Source: Bacteroidota bacterium (GTDB lineage Bacteria; Bacteroidota; Bacteroidia; Chitinophagales; UBA2359). Taken from it: a DNA stretch of 44,864 bases. Where the stretch lies: assembly GCA_020631155.1 (NCBI GenBank), contig JAHDHV010000008.1:1-44864 (forward strand), given 5' to 3'. Every line of letters begins with the position of its first letter. The first letter of the stretch is position 1. The notes beneath the pieces were generated by a model. The model had not been told where the DNA came from. It was given only the letters and a program-made list of their open reading frames with translations, and searched no databases. This document shows, in pieces, positions 8,670 to 18,106 of this stretch. Position numbers and translations under genes: made by a program.

Positions 8670-8780
8670 CAAAATAAAATTCAAACTGTTTATAATTTCA
8701 CTACTGCATTTCAATAAACTACTGATTATCAAGTCATTTAGACTAAACCGTAGCGGAGAATTCATTCGCCGACAAAAAAC
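8670..8780. repeat. Dispersed repeat C, copy 2
   Basis: The most complete copy of the repeat also seen at 6739-6829 and, in part, at 7517-7551. It includes CGTAGCGGAGAATTCATTCG. It lies between the divergent antitoxin and HNH genes. The short overlapping reading frames here on both strands look like by-products of this repeat. Confidence 0.5.
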
Positions 8781-8997
8781 ATTAATTTCCTTTATACAAC
8801 CATCCATATTTTGGTTAATAATACTGAAATATAGGCGCTTTTTGTTGCTAATCAGTGTATAATAATTAAAAATCATATGATTAGGGATTATGTTTTTTTG
8901 AGGATTTGTTTGGATGGGTTGGGTTGAATAACTATTTTTGTGATTTTATTAGATGCAAGGAGAAAATAATTGAGAATAGCTCTACTAAAACAAAAAA

Positions 8998-9774
8998 ATG
9001 AAAAAAAATAAAAGAAAACCTATTTCTAAAAAGCTTAGATTTGAAATATTCAAAAGAGATAAGTTTAAATGTGTATACTGTGGAGTTTCTGCACCAGATG
9101 TTATTTTGCAAGTAGACCATATTGAGCCAGTTGCAAAAGGAGGAGATAACAACATATTAAATTTAGCAACTTCATGTTTTGAGTGCAACTCAGGAAAACG
9201 AGATAGAAAACTTAATGAGCAAACTGTGTTAAAACGACAAAAAGATCAATTAGATGAATTACAGGAAAGAATGGAACAAATTGAAATGATGATTAAATGG
9301 CAGAAAGGACTTAAAGATATCAAAGATCGAATTGTAGATGATTTAAAGGAATTTTGGGAAGAATTAGCTCCTGGATATAGGATAAATGAGACAGGTTTAA
9401 AACGAATAAAAAAACTCACTAAAGAATATGATTATGAAGAAATAAGAGAAGCTATGGAAATTTCTGCGAATCAATATCTACATTTTGAAGATAGAACTGT
9501 AACAGATAAATCTTGGGATAAAGCTTTCTCTAAAATTGGCGGTATAATAAAGGTTAGAAGAGATAGTAAGCAAAATCCAGATTTAAAAGAGCTTTTTTAT
9601 ATAAGGGGGATCCTTAAAAATCGAATTCAAAATTTTAATTCTAGTGTAGCAATTATATTGTTAAAAATGGCTCATGGAAAAGGAATATCTATTGATACAT
9701 TAAAAAAAGTAGCTTTACAAGTTAATTACATGGATGAGTTTGAATATAAAATAAATGAATTAATTGAGGAGTAA
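8998..9774 (+). CDS. HNH endonuclease
   Basis: A 258-residue protein. The N-terminal HNH domain is complete: CVYCG (about 26-30) and CFECN (about 60-64) form the zinc site, QVDHIEPVAKGGDNN carries the catalytic His and the Asn residues. A basic segment KKNKRKPISKKLRFEIFKRD precedes it. The C-terminal 180 residues are helical and charged with no recognised domain. It could act as a stand-alone mobile-element or defence nuclease. It is more AT-rich than most neighbours and follows the toxin-antitoxin pair, suggesting local acquisition. Confidence 0.85.
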   Translation: MKKNKRKPISKKLRFEIFKRDKFKCVYCGVSAPDVILQVDHIEPVAKGGDNNILNLATSCFECNSGKRDRKLNEQTVLKRQKDQLDELQERMEQIEMMIKWQKGLKDIKDRIVDDLKEFWEELAPGYRINETGLKRIKKLTKEYDYEEIREAMEISANQYLHFEDRTVTDKSWDKAFSKIGGIIKVRRDSKQNPDLKELFYIRGILKNRIQNFNSSVAIILLKMAHGKGISIDTLKKVALQVNYMDEFEYKINELIEE

Positions 9775-9892
9775 AACAATATAGAGGCAACCAAAAAAAA
9801 CACAAAAAAAAAGCCAACAGAACAACAGTGCCCCATCAGCTTTTTCTTTCTGCAAAATATATTATATTTAGTTTAGACAATAGATTATCCAG

Positions 9893-9927
9893 TCTTAAAT
9901 CTCATGTCTTACATCTTATATCTAACT
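9893..9927. repeat. Heptamer array at the aceA stop codon
   Basis: Five 7-bp units (TCTTAAA, TCTCATG, TCTTACA, TCTTATA, TCTAACT), the last running into the stop codon of the minus-strand aceA gene at 9927-9929. Confidence 0.75.
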
Positions 9928-11210
9928 CAATGATGAAACTGCTCTTCCTCTGTAGAACCAGCCAAAGCAGCCGTTGATGTTTTGCCAGAGGTAATCGTAT
10001 TTTGAATCGTATCAAAATAACCTGCACCTACAAATGCCTGATGCTTAATGGCTTTATAACCTCTTTCCTTTTCATAGGCAAATTCCTTGTCTTGCAATTT
10101 AGAATAAGCATACATGCCTTTTTCCTTATAAGCACCTGCCAATTCAAACATACTGGTATTCAAAGAGTGGAAGCCAGCCAAAGTGATAAACTGGAATTTA
10201 TAGCCCATATCTGCCAAGCTTTCGCGGAAATGCAACATCGTTTTTTCATCCAAATTTGCACTCCAATTAAAAGATGGTGAGCAGTTATAAGCCAACAATT
10301 TACCCGGAAATTCTGCGTGCATTGCCTGTGCAAAAGTACGCGCTTCCTCCAAGTCTGGTTTACCCGTTTCACACCAAATCAAATCGGCATAAGGAGCATA
10401 AGCCAAACCTCTGCTAATCGCCTGATCCAAGCCATTTTTCACTCTAAAAAATCCTTCATGAGTACGGTCGCCAGTCACAAATGGACGGTCGCGCTCGTCA
10501 ATATCGGAAGTCAGTAGGTTGGCTGCATTTGCATCGGTGCGTGCGATTAAAACGGTTGGTACACCGCAAACATCCGCCGCTAATCGGGCTGCAATCAACT
10601 TATTTTCCGCTTCTTGTGTCGGCACCAACACCTTACCGCCTAAGTGACCGCATTTTTTCGCAGAGGACAATTGATCTTCAAAGTGAACACCTGATGCGCC
10701 TGCTTCAATCATGCCTTTCATCAATACAAATGCATTGAGATTGCCACCAAAACCAGCTTCGGCATCCGCAATGATTGGCGCGAGATAGTGCGTATCAGAA
10801 TCGCCATTTAAACAAGCCACCTGATCGGCACGCAATAACGCATTATTAATTCTTTTAACTACAGACGGCACACTATCAGCAGGATATAAACTTTGGTCAG
10901 GATACATTTGCCCTGCTAAGTTTGCATCGGCAGCCACCTGCCAGCCACTTAAATAGATAGCCAATAAACCTGCCTGTACCTGCTGCACCGCTTGATTTCC
11001 CGTTAACGCACCTAAGCCAGCCACACAATTTTCGCTGTGCAGTAAGTTCCAAAAACGCTCTGCACCCATTCGCGCCACAGAGTACTCAATATCGAAAGAG
11101 CCACGTAATTTAATGACTTCTTCAGCCGTATACGGTCTTTTTATCCCCTTCCAACGGGGGTTAGTCGCCCAGTCAGTTACCAACTGGTCAATTCGCTTTT
11201 GATTTGACAT
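9927..11210 (-). CDS. aceA: Isocitrate lyase
   Basis: A 427-residue enzyme that splits isocitrate into glyoxylate and succinate, the first step of the glyoxylate shunt, in the cytosol. The signature KKCGHLGGK is at 185-193 with catalytic Cys187. The metal-binding acidic run ADAEAGFGG is at 149-156, and WCETGKPD and NCSPSFNW are present. Length fits the bacterial class. It lies 154 bp downstream of malate synthase on the same strand. The gap holds a heptamer array and a small palindrome, so co-transcription is likely but not certain. Confidence 0.97.
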   Translation of the reverse strand: MSNQKRIDQLVTDWATNPRWKGIKRPYTAEEVIKLRGSFDIEYSVARMGAERFWNLLHSENCVAGLGALTGNQAVQQVQAGLLAIYLSGWQVAADANLAGQMYPDQSLYPADSVPSVVKRINNALLRADQVACLNGDSDTHYLAPIIADAEAGFGGNLNAFVLMKGMIEAGASGVHFEDQLSSAKKCGHLGGKVLVPTQEAENKLIAARLAADVCGVPTVLIARTDANAANLLTSDIDERDRPFVTGDRTHEGFFRVKNGLDQAISRGLAYAPYADLIWCETGKPDLEEARTFAQAMHAEFPGKLLAYNCSPSFNWSANLDEKTMLHFRESLADMGYKFQFITLAGFHSLNTSMFELAGAYKEKGMYAYSKLQDKEFAYEKERGYKAIKHQAFVGAGYFDTIQNTITSGKTSTAALAGSTEEEQFHH

Positions 11211-11253
11211 ATGTTTAAAAATTTGTTTTTATATAAGTTTTTTATTTTGAAAG

Positions 11254-11326
11254 AGACATAAGATGCAAGATTTAAGACATGAGATTGTTGAATTAGGGGG
11301 AGATTAGAAGTTAGATTTTAATCTAA
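11254..11326. repeat. aceB-aceA spacer: AGA heptamer array and small palindrome
   Basis: Five AGA-type heptamers at 11254-11288, then TTAGATT-TT-AATCTAA at 11311-11326. They may mark an mRNA processing or attenuation site between the two genes, but there is no U-run and the function is unknown. Confidence 0.6.
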
Positions 11327-11332
11327 AAATCA

Positions 11333-11367
11333 ATTCGTAATTCGTAATTGATAATTCGTAATTACTA
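11333..11367. repeat. ATTCGTA heptamer array overlapping the aceB stop codon
   Basis: Five units (ATTCGTA, ATTCGTA, ATTGATA, ATTCGTA, ATTACTA). The last unit contains the complement of the aceB stop codon (11365-11367). Similar units follow other stop codons at 15006 and 30181. Confidence 0.75.
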
Positions 11368-12966
11368 AATGTGTTCATAAGCTCCAAGTGTTAAAAACTC
11401 TTTATACTCTTTTTCCAGCACCAACTGATCAAACAATTGAGTTGCCAGTTCAAAACGCCCGTTTTTAAAGCGTTCTTCGCCTACCAAAGTTTTGATTTTT
11501 TCCAACTCACCAGCCAAAAATTCTTTGTATAACTCCACTGTTATCGCACGTCCATCCTCTAAGTTGACACCGCCATCATGTAGCCATTGCCAAAGCTGTG
11601 TACGAGAAATTTCGGCGGTTGCAGCATCTTCCATCAAGTTGTAAATCGCTGCTGCCCCCACGCCACGCAACCAAGATTCAATGTACAAGATACCCACATT
11701 GATGTTTTTGCGAAGCCCTGTCTCCGTAATCGTACCTTCGGGCATTTTCAGCAAATCTTCGGTTGTAATATTTATATCTGTGCGTTTATTCTCAATTTGA
11801 TTAGGCTTAGGCATATGTTTATCAAACACATCCTTAGCTACTTGTACCAATCCCGGATGAGCTACCCAAGTACCATCGTGTCCGTCTTTGGCTTCGCGCT
11901 CCTTATCTGCGCGCACCTTCGCAATTGCAGCCTCATTCGCTTCGGGATTGTTTTTAATCGGAATTTGCGCTGCCATACCGCCCATCGCATGAACGCCTCG
12001 CTTGTGGCAAGTTTGAATCACCAACAATGAGTAAGAACGCATACAGTGTGTTGTCATGCCTACCTGTCCACGATTTGGGAAAATTCGGTTGGGGTGTGCT
12101 TTTAATTTTTTAATAAAACTAAATATATAATCCCATCTGCCACAGTTTAATCCTGCGGAATGATCGCGTAATTCGTATAAAATTTCATTCAACTCAAAAC
12201 TCGCCAAAATGGTTTCTACCAAGACCGTTGCCTTAATTGTTCCATTTGGAATCCCTAACTCTTTTTGAGCAAATACAAAAACATCATTCCACAAACGAGC
12301 TTCTAAATGACTTTCTAGTTTTGGCAAATAAAAGTAAGGTCCCGTTCCATTTTCCAACAATTGATGCACATTATGGAAGAAATACAAACCAAAATCAACC
12401 AAAGAACCCGAAAAAACTTGTCCATCTAACAACATATGTTTCTCCTCTAAGTGCCATCCGCGAGGGCGTACCATGAGCGTTGCAGTTGTCTCATTTAGGC
12501 GATAGGTCTTATTTTTAGTTGGATGTACAAATTCAATAGAGCCATTAATGGCATCTTTCAAATTAATTTGCCCTTCAATATTGTTTTTCCAAGATGGAGA
12601 ATTTGAGTCTTCTAAATCCGCCATAAATACGTTGGCACCTGAATTTAAAGCGTTGATAATCATCTTTCTATCAACAGGTCCCGTAATTTCCACACGCCGA
12701 TCCAATAGGTCTTTAGGTAGGGGTGCAACCGTCCATTCACTGTCGCGAATGTCTTTGGTTTCAGGCAAAAAATCGGGAAAAGCACCTGCATCAATGGCTT
12801 CCTGTCGTTTCTGTCGAGCAGCGAGCAAGTCCAAACGGCGTTGGCCAAATTGCTGTTGTAGTTTGGTCACAAAAGCTAAGGCTTCTGGTGTTAGAATCTC
12901 CTCATATCTTGGCCCTAACTCGCCAATGATACGCAGGGTTTCTATTGGAGTATCTATTGTTGACAT
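11365..12966 (-). CDS. aceB: Malate synthase A
   Basis: A 533-residue cytosolic enzyme that condenses glyoxylate with acetyl-CoA to malate, the second glyoxylate-shunt step. The family signature RDHSAGLNCGRWDYIFSF is intact, as are the active-site Arg region MVRPRGWHLEEKH and the C-terminal LWQWLHDGG segment. The length is typical of the A form. Start ATG at 12966. The 510-bp region to the divergent regulator gene contains candidate operators (see 13077 and 13246). Confidence 0.97.
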   Translation of the reverse strand: MSTIDTPIETLRIIGELGPRYEEILTPEALAFVTKLQQQFGQRRLDLLAARQKRQEAIDAGAFPDFLPETKDIRDSEWTVAPLPKDLLDRRVEITGPVDRKMIINALNSGANVFMADLEDSNSPSWKNNIEGQINLKDAINGSIEFVHPTKNKTYRLNETTATLMVRPRGWHLEEKHMLLDGQVFSGSLVDFGLYFFHNVHQLLENGTGPYFYLPKLESHLEARLWNDVFVFAQKELGIPNGTIKATVLVETILASFELNEILYELRDHSAGLNCGRWDYIFSFIKKLKAHPNRIFPNRGQVGMTTHCMRSYSLLVIQTCHKRGVHAMGGMAAQIPIKNNPEANEAAIAKVRADKEREAKDGHDGTWVAHPGLVQVAKDVFDKHMPKPNQIENKRTDINITTEDLLKMPEGTITETGLRKNINVGILYIESWLRGVGAAAIYNLMEDAATAEISRTQLWQWLHDGGVNLEDGRAITVELYKEFLAGELEKIKTLVGEERFKNGRFELATQLFDQLVLEKEYKEFLTLGAYEHI

Positions 12967-13076
12967 ATATTTGGTTCATTTTGGAGTTTGGAAAGTTTTA
13001 AAGTTACAAGGTTTTAAGGTTTTTGTTTTTTTCAAAACTTAAATCCAATACCTAATATTTTTTTAGTTAAAGATAT

Positions 13077-13093
13077 ATCATGGATTACATGAT
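13077..13093. promoter_or_regulatory. Candidate operator, ATCATG-N5-CATGAT
   Basis: A 17-bp perfect dyad (6-bp arms around GATTA), 111 bp upstream of aceB. It is the right size for a helix-turn-helix dimer. Binding is inferred only from position and symmetry. Confidence 0.4.
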
Positions 13094-13245
13094 GTGTAAT
13101 TTTTGGTAACTAATGAGCTAAAAAATAAATCCAAACTTTGAGTTAATTGTTTTGTGTAGCAGATAAATAATAATTTCTTTATTCAAAACATCTGTGCTTA
13201 AATGGTGAATTTATTTTTTAGCCACTACTTAAAAATATTGAGCAG

Positions 13246-13258
13246 AAAATTTTGCAAA
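13246..13258. promoter_or_regulatory. Candidate RamB/ScfR-type site
   Basis: AAAATTTTGCAAA differs at one position from the 13-bp RamB motif I recall for Corynebacterium (AARAACTTTGCAAA class, written AA/GAACTTTGCAAA). It lies between aceB and a RamB-like regulator gene. In such AT-rich DNA the core TTTTGCAAA also occurs elsewhere in the window (near 3862 and 20023), so chance is possible. A second symmetrical sequence, AGCGAA-TT-TTCGCT, lies at 13347-13360. Confidence 0.4.
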
Positions 13259-13476
13259 AAAAGGGGGGCGATTTCTTTAGTTATACTTTTTTTTACAGTT
13301 AAAAGTTACCTTTTACTAGACTAATCTTAGAGGCTCCGCAAAAATAAGCGAATTTTCGCTAATGGCAAATTTTTTCTTATTAAATCAATTTTATTAAAAA
13401 TAAGATTTTTATAAAAAAATATTTCTTTGTAATTTGGTTGCCTTAATCTTTTAAGCAAAACAAACAGCAGTAATCT

Positions 13477-14997
13477 ATGCAAAAAAATGGCAGTATGCCC
13501 TTAAACAGTGAGTATATTCGCATTGTTTTTGGTCTGAAAGTGAGGCAATTACGAAAAAAACAAGGCTACTCTACACAACAATTAAGTCAATTAACAGGCA
13601 TATCGGTTTCTTATTTAAATGAAATTGAAAAAGGAAAAAAATATCCTAGTAATACCAAAGTAATTGATTTAGCCAACGCTTTTAATATTACCTATGAAGA
13701 ATTGACCTCTTTAAAGGTAGACCGACAATTAGAGCCTGTAGTAGACCTCTTGAAAACCAATTTGTTACAGGAAATTCCTTTGGAAATGTTTGGAATTGAA
13801 TTAAATAAATTGGTAGAAATTATTGCAGGCGCGCCTACAAAAGTCAGTGCATTTATCCGCACTTTACTGCAAATAGCGCGCAACTATGAAATGAATGTAG
13901 AGCAGTTTTATTTTTCTGCTTTGCGCTCTTATCAAGAATTGTATGATAATTATTTTGAAGATTTAGAAAAGGCAGTACATGATTTTTGCAAAAAAAATAA
14001 TATTAATAATCAACCTGCTATAGCTATAGACCTTTTATACAAAATTTTAGAAAAAAAATATAATTATAGCTTTGATAGTGAAAAATTAAATCAATATAAA
14101 GCATTAAAAGCTGTACGCTCTATTTACATAAAAAAGAATGATAAAAAGAACATATTATTGTTAAATGGCAATTTAAACAATGCTCAACAACTGTTTCAAT
14201 TAGCCAAAGAAATAGGCTATCAGCACCTAAAATTAAAAGAACGCACTGATACGCCAACTTGGTTGAAACGTTATTCTTTTGAAGAAATATTAAACAATTA
14301 CAAAGCCTCTTATTTTGCAGGAGCTTTGTTAATCAACGAAAAACACATTAAACAAAAGTTAAAAATTATTTTTCAAGCTAAAGAATGGCAGAATGAGCGT
14401 TTTTTACAATTAATGCAGTCCTATAACGTCTCTCCCGAAACTTTTATGCATCGCTTAACCAATATTTTGCCTCGCTATTTTCAACTAAAACAATTATTTT
14501 TCTTGCGTTTTAGCAATAGCAAAGGAAGCGATAAATATCAGATTACCAAAGAGTTACACCTATCAAAACAGCACAACCCACATAGCAATGAAATCAAAGA
14601 GCATTACTGTCGCCGATGGATTGCCATTAATATACTCAAAGAATTAGCTGCCCAACAAGCGAATGGCACTTATTGTAATCCCCTAGTGCGCGTGCAACGC
14701 TCGCACTATATGGATTCGGGAAAAGAATATTTTTGCATTTCCGTAGCACGCCCCATGTACCCAACGCCTGATACGAATAGCAGCGTGACCATCGGTTTTG
14801 AGATGACAACGGACTTTAAACGCAAAGCAAAATTCTGGAAAGATCCCAATATCCCAATTCGGAAGGTGAATGAAACCTGTGAACGCTGTAGTTTGCAGCC
14901 CTGTAAAGAGCGCATTGCGCCACCAGTTGTTTTAAAAAAGAGGGAAGAAAAACGGCATATTAAGGAAGTGTTAGAAAAGATAGTTGACGAGATGTAA
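13477..14997 (+). CDS. XRE-family regulator of RamB/ScfR type
   Basis: A 506-residue transcription factor. The N-terminal HTH_3 domain (about 16-72, with GYSTQQLSQLTGISVSYLNE) would bind DNA. The middle resembles the IrrE/M78-like region but has no HExxH. The C-terminal domain ends in CERCSLQPCKERIAPP (Cys468, Cys471, Cys476), the signature of short-chain fatty-acyl regulator proteins (DUF2083). Actinobacterial RamB of this family controls aceA, aceB and acetate metabolism, sensing an acyl-type ligand. Here the gene is divergent from aceB-aceA, so control of the shunt is a strong inference. An alternative start is ATG 13492. Confidence 0.85.
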   Translation: MQKNGSMPLNSEYIRIVFGLKVRQLRKKQGYSTQQLSQLTGISVSYLNEIEKGKKYPSNTKVIDLANAFNITYEELTSLKVDRQLEPVVDLLKTNLLQEIPLEMFGIELNKLVEIIAGAPTKVSAFIRTLLQIARNYEMNVEQFYFSALRSYQELYDNYFEDLEKAVHDFCKKNNINNQPAIAIDLLYKILEKKYNYSFDSEKLNQYKALKAVRSIYIKKNDKKNILLLNGNLNNAQQLFQLAKEIGYQHLKLKERTDTPTWLKRYSFEEILNNYKASYFAGALLINEKHIKQKLKIIFQAKEWQNERFLQLMQSYNVSPETFMHRLTNILPRYFQLKQLFFLRFSNSKGSDKYQITKELHLSKQHNPHSNEIKEHYCRRWIAINILKELAAQQANGTYCNPLVRVQRSHYMDSGKEYFCISVARPMYPTPDTNSSVTIGFEMTTDFKRKAKFWKDPNIPIRKVNETCERCSLQPCKERIAPPVVLKKREEKRHIKEVLEKIVDEM

Positions 14998-15095
14998 ATT
15001 TTTTAATTACGAATTACGAATTGTTTTTTTCACAAATCACTGCTCAACAAATAACTTTTAAAAAATCTAATTTCTGATCTCTAAATTCTAATTGC

Positions 15096-16571
15096 TTAAT
15101 CATAATTCACCTCAAAGGAGATAAAAAGCCCCCATTCATTTTGGCGGTTTCGGGTGTATTCGATGGTAAAAACGGTGTCGTACATGGTAACAACATCAAT
15201 GCCGATGCCTGTGCTTGTTAGCCATTGATTGCTAAGGGGATTGCCTTTGTCGTAGTACTGATCGTTGGCATAGCCAATTTCGGCGAAAGTTTTGAAGTAA
15301 ACGGCGAGGTTAATGGTTTTGAATTGATCTATTTTGAGTATGGGGTTGGTAAATTTTGTGTTGAATAACTCATATTTTAGGGCGGTGCGCGCCATTGCAA
15401 AGTCCTGACCATCAATGATGTACAACTCATAGCCACGTACATAATCCGCACCGCCGTTTAAGCCACTTTGATTGTAATAAGGTTGCTGACTTCTGACCAA
15501 AGATGCTTTACCTCGAACATTGGTAATGCCATAAAATTTGTTGCTAAATTGGAGGTATTCCGTATAATTCGCCTTAACCCACAGCATATTTAAGTCCTTA
15601 AAAATGCCTAAACCTTGTTTTTCGACCATTACTCTAAAAAAGCGGCCTGTTAAGGGATAGGCTTGAATGTCTCTTTGATCTTTAGTAAAAATATAGGCAA
15701 GATATAAATATTTTTGTTTCGTTTTTCCCTCTAAAAAATAATCAGGATTGAGCAAAGCGAGGGTATCAGCTATTTGGTTGTGATTATACGCAAAACTAAA
15801 ATAGTGATTCGTCTGAATATCAGGGCGTTGATTGAAGTCTATACCTGTACGGAAGCGGCTGCGAAGCTTGGATTTATGGTCGTAAAATTGTGCATTATTG
15901 TTTTGGGTTCCGTAGAGTGCTTCGTTATTCGTGATGTAAGAAATAAAGGGTTTAAGTCCTGTTGTTCCTTGCTTATTTAAAAAAGGCAAGGTGTAACTGA
16001 GTTCAAATTTTTTAGTATACCCTAATTGTATAACCGCTTTTAATCGCTCCTTTCGCCCTCGAAAATTTTTATGGGTAAAGCGCATTCCGTACTCTACTCG
16101 GCTAAAATCGCGTTTCTGTTCCTTCCACCAAACGTTAAAATTTCGGTCGGCCAGCTCAAAAATCGGGGCGGGATAAATATACCAACGCTCCTCTACCGCA
16201 ATCACCACATCCACCGTATTACTCGCTCCATTTTGCAACTCAATATTTACATCATTAAACAAGCGAGTATTAAAAACTTGGTTGCGATTAACTGCTAAAA
16301 CTTCCTCTAACTGATTGACTGTCAGGGTGTCCCCAATTTTAAAATCTAGCTCTCGAAAAATAATATGGTCTTTAGTGCGCTTATTTCCCTTTGTTACAAT
16401 GTCATTGATAACAATATAATCAGCAGCTTTATTGACCGTTTTTTCGTTAGTTGCAATGGTATCATTAGGGAAAAAAGGATGTGCGATAGCCTCTACCGCC
16501 CCAAACAGGGACAGCAACAATATCACTAGGACACAATAATTAATGGGGGATTTTTTTACTATCAGGTTCAT
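15096..16571 (-). CDS. BamA/TamA-like outer-membrane protein with one POTRA
   Basis: A 491-residue protein with a signal peptide (LLLSLFGAVEAIAHPF region) and one POTRA-like domain (about 50-115: VINDIVTKGNKRTKDHIIFR, then DVNIELQNG). From about 150 to the end runs a beta-barrel of alternating aromatic strands finishing in FISFEVNYD. This is the Bac_surface_Ag or Omp85-type architecture, shorter than BamA, which has five POTRAs. A role in outer-membrane protein or lipid insertion is inferred. The gene converges with the ScfR gene across an AT-rich gap. Confidence 0.8.
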   Translation of the reverse strand: MNLIVKKSPINYCVLVILLLSLFGAVEAIAHPFFPNDTIATNEKTVNKAADYIVINDIVTKGNKRTKDHIIFRELDFKIGDTLTVNQLEEVLAVNRNQVFNTRLFNDVNIELQNGASNTVDVVIAVEERWYIYPAPIFELADRNFNVWWKEQKRDFSRVEYGMRFTHKNFRGRKERLKAVIQLGYTKKFELSYTLPFLNKQGTTGLKPFISYITNNEALYGTQNNNAQFYDHKSKLRSRFRTGIDFNQRPDIQTNHYFSFAYNHNQIADTLALLNPDYFLEGKTKQKYLYLAYIFTKDQRDIQAYPLTGRFFRVMVEKQGLGIFKDLNMLWVKANYTEYLQFSNKFYGITNVRGKASLVRSQQPYYNQSGLNGGADYVRGYELYIIDGQDFAMARTALKYELFNTKFTNPILKIDQFKTINLAVYFKTFAEIGYANDQYYDKGNPLSNQWLTSTGIGIDVVTMYDTVFTIEYTRNRQNEWGLFISFEVNYD

Positions 16572-16763
16572 GAATAAAGTTTGTATATTTACCTGATTCT
16601 TTGAACGTTAAAATGGTTTAAATGTTTTGTTGGGGCGTGAGCTAGGGGTTTATGAACTTCCACAAGATAACAAACTCTAGTTGATTGAGCAAAATTAGTT
16701 TTATTACTTGATAATGTAGTATTTTACAACTTTATTAAAAATTTTGAAAATCAATAAATTTAT

Positions 16764-16793
16764 TTGGAAATTTGGTTTTTAGTGGTATATTTG
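16764..16793 (+). promoter_or_regulatory. Bacteroidota-type promoter for the 16911 gene
   Basis: TTG at 16764-16766 (TTTG if the preceding T is counted), a 19-bp spacer, then TATATTTG at 16786-16793, matching TAnnTTTG. It would give a leader of about 110 nt for the membrane protein gene. Confidence 0.65.
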
Positions 16794-16910
16794 TTTGTAG
16801 TATATGCATCTAAATTACTCATGTTTATATGTGTATAAAAAAGTATATCTTAATTGATTTTTTTAGAAAAATTTACAAGCTGGTAATACACAAGTTAAAA
16901 AACAAAAAAA

Positions 16911-17978
16911 ATGAAATCTAGTGCCTTAAAAAAATGGAATTTCTTTAAAAAAAAGTGGATTGCTTTTTTAGGTAAATTTATTATGCCACTTGTAACGCTT
17001 TTTTTAGGACTTTCGGTTAGCCTGCTTCCTACAGAATATAAAGAAATGGGTTACTACAAAAGTTTATTTTTGATATTAATAGTATTGTGCATTGTTTTTG
17101 CGATTATGATATTGATTTATGTTGCGTTAGCGATATATGATAGGCTTGAAAATCAAATACTTAGGTATGCAGAGATAAATGATTATGTTGAGGATTTAGC
17201 AAAAGCGAAGGCAGTTTATGTTGAATCAGTAAGCCAGAATGTGCAAGATAATATAAAAAGTGAAGGTGAAAGAATAAAAGATTATTACACATCAACAACA
17301 AAATTTATTGATAAAGCAGAAAAAAGTATAATTATATTTGATTATCTCGGATGCCATGCTACATTTAATCATGTAGTAGAAAAATTAGGCAAAGAGGAGC
17401 AGGACTTAAAAAAAGCAATTATCAATAATTGTACAGAACATTACAAAACAATAGCCTCTCATTTTGAACATGACACTGTAATGAGAAGAGATAGTAAATT
17501 AAGATATACTAGAATATTGATGTTTCCTATTTCATGCCCATCAATTACGTCTCCAAATATGGAATTTGATATTACAAACTCACCAACAATAAGAGAATCA
17601 ATAAATCAAATAACACTAGAACATATTGAAGAGCTCTTCAAGAAAAAGAAAAAATTTAAAGGAAGAATTCATTTTAGAATATTACCATTTCCAATAACAA
17701 ATTTTAGCTTTGGAATTATAGACAATAAAAAACTGCTATTGGAATTAGATTATTATAATATAATTGGTAAGCCATTACCTAATCATTTGTTTATTATTCA
17801 TGATGATGAGAATGGAAATATTGTCAAACCATTTAAAAGTCATTTTTTGACATTTTATGACAAAGCAGAAGATTTAGAGGACTTGGAAATGCTTGATATG
17901 ACAATGGCAGAATTTAAAAATGAAATGATTAGAAGAAGAAAGAGAAGAATAGAAAAGAGTCTAAAAAATTATACTTAA
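16911..17978 (+). CDS. Two-helix membrane protein with cytoplasmic domain
   Basis: A 355-residue protein of unrecognised family. After a basic N-terminus come two transmembrane helices (about 20-41 and 48-74), leaving a C-terminal cytoplasmic domain of about 280 residues. This domain alternates beta strands and helices (KSIIIFDYLGCHATFN, YTRILMFP, RIHFRILPFPITNFSFGIID), an order that loosely recalls phospholipase-D or nuclease-like folds, but no HxK motif is present. The tail is very basic (RRRKRRIEKSLKN). It has its own promoter and precedes the DarG-like gene by 128 bp. AT-rich and accessory in character; a membrane-anchored effector is speculation. Confidence 0.55.
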   Translation: MKSSALKKWNFFKKKWIAFLGKFIMPLVTLFLGLSVSLLPTEYKEMGYYKSLFLILIVLCIVFAIMILIYVALAIYDRLENQILRYAEINDYVEDLAKAKAVYVESVSQNVQDNIKSEGERIKDYYTSTTKFIDKAEKSIIIFDYLGCHATFNHVVEKLGKEEQDLKKAIINNCTEHYKTIASHFEHDTVMRRDSKLRYTRILMFPISCPSITSPNMEFDITNSPTIRESINQITLEHIEELFKKKKKFKGRIHFRILPFPITNFSFGIIDNKKLLLELDYYNIIGKPLPNHLFIIHDDENGNIVKPFKSHFLTFYDKAEDLEDLEMLDMTMAEFKNEMIRRRKRRIEKSLKNYT

Positions 17979-18106
17979 CCTTTCAAACTAAATATTATTT
18001 ACTAAACCCTTCTTGCCTTTTATATATTGAAAGGTAGCACTCCTATCTCCAAATAATTCACATTCTCCTCAAAAAACTCCCCACTTCACACATAAAACCT
18101 TTCTTT

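Noticed and set aside
8638-8876. Short frames on both strands between the TA pair and HNH
   Set aside because: They coincide with dispersed repeat C and have no family features.
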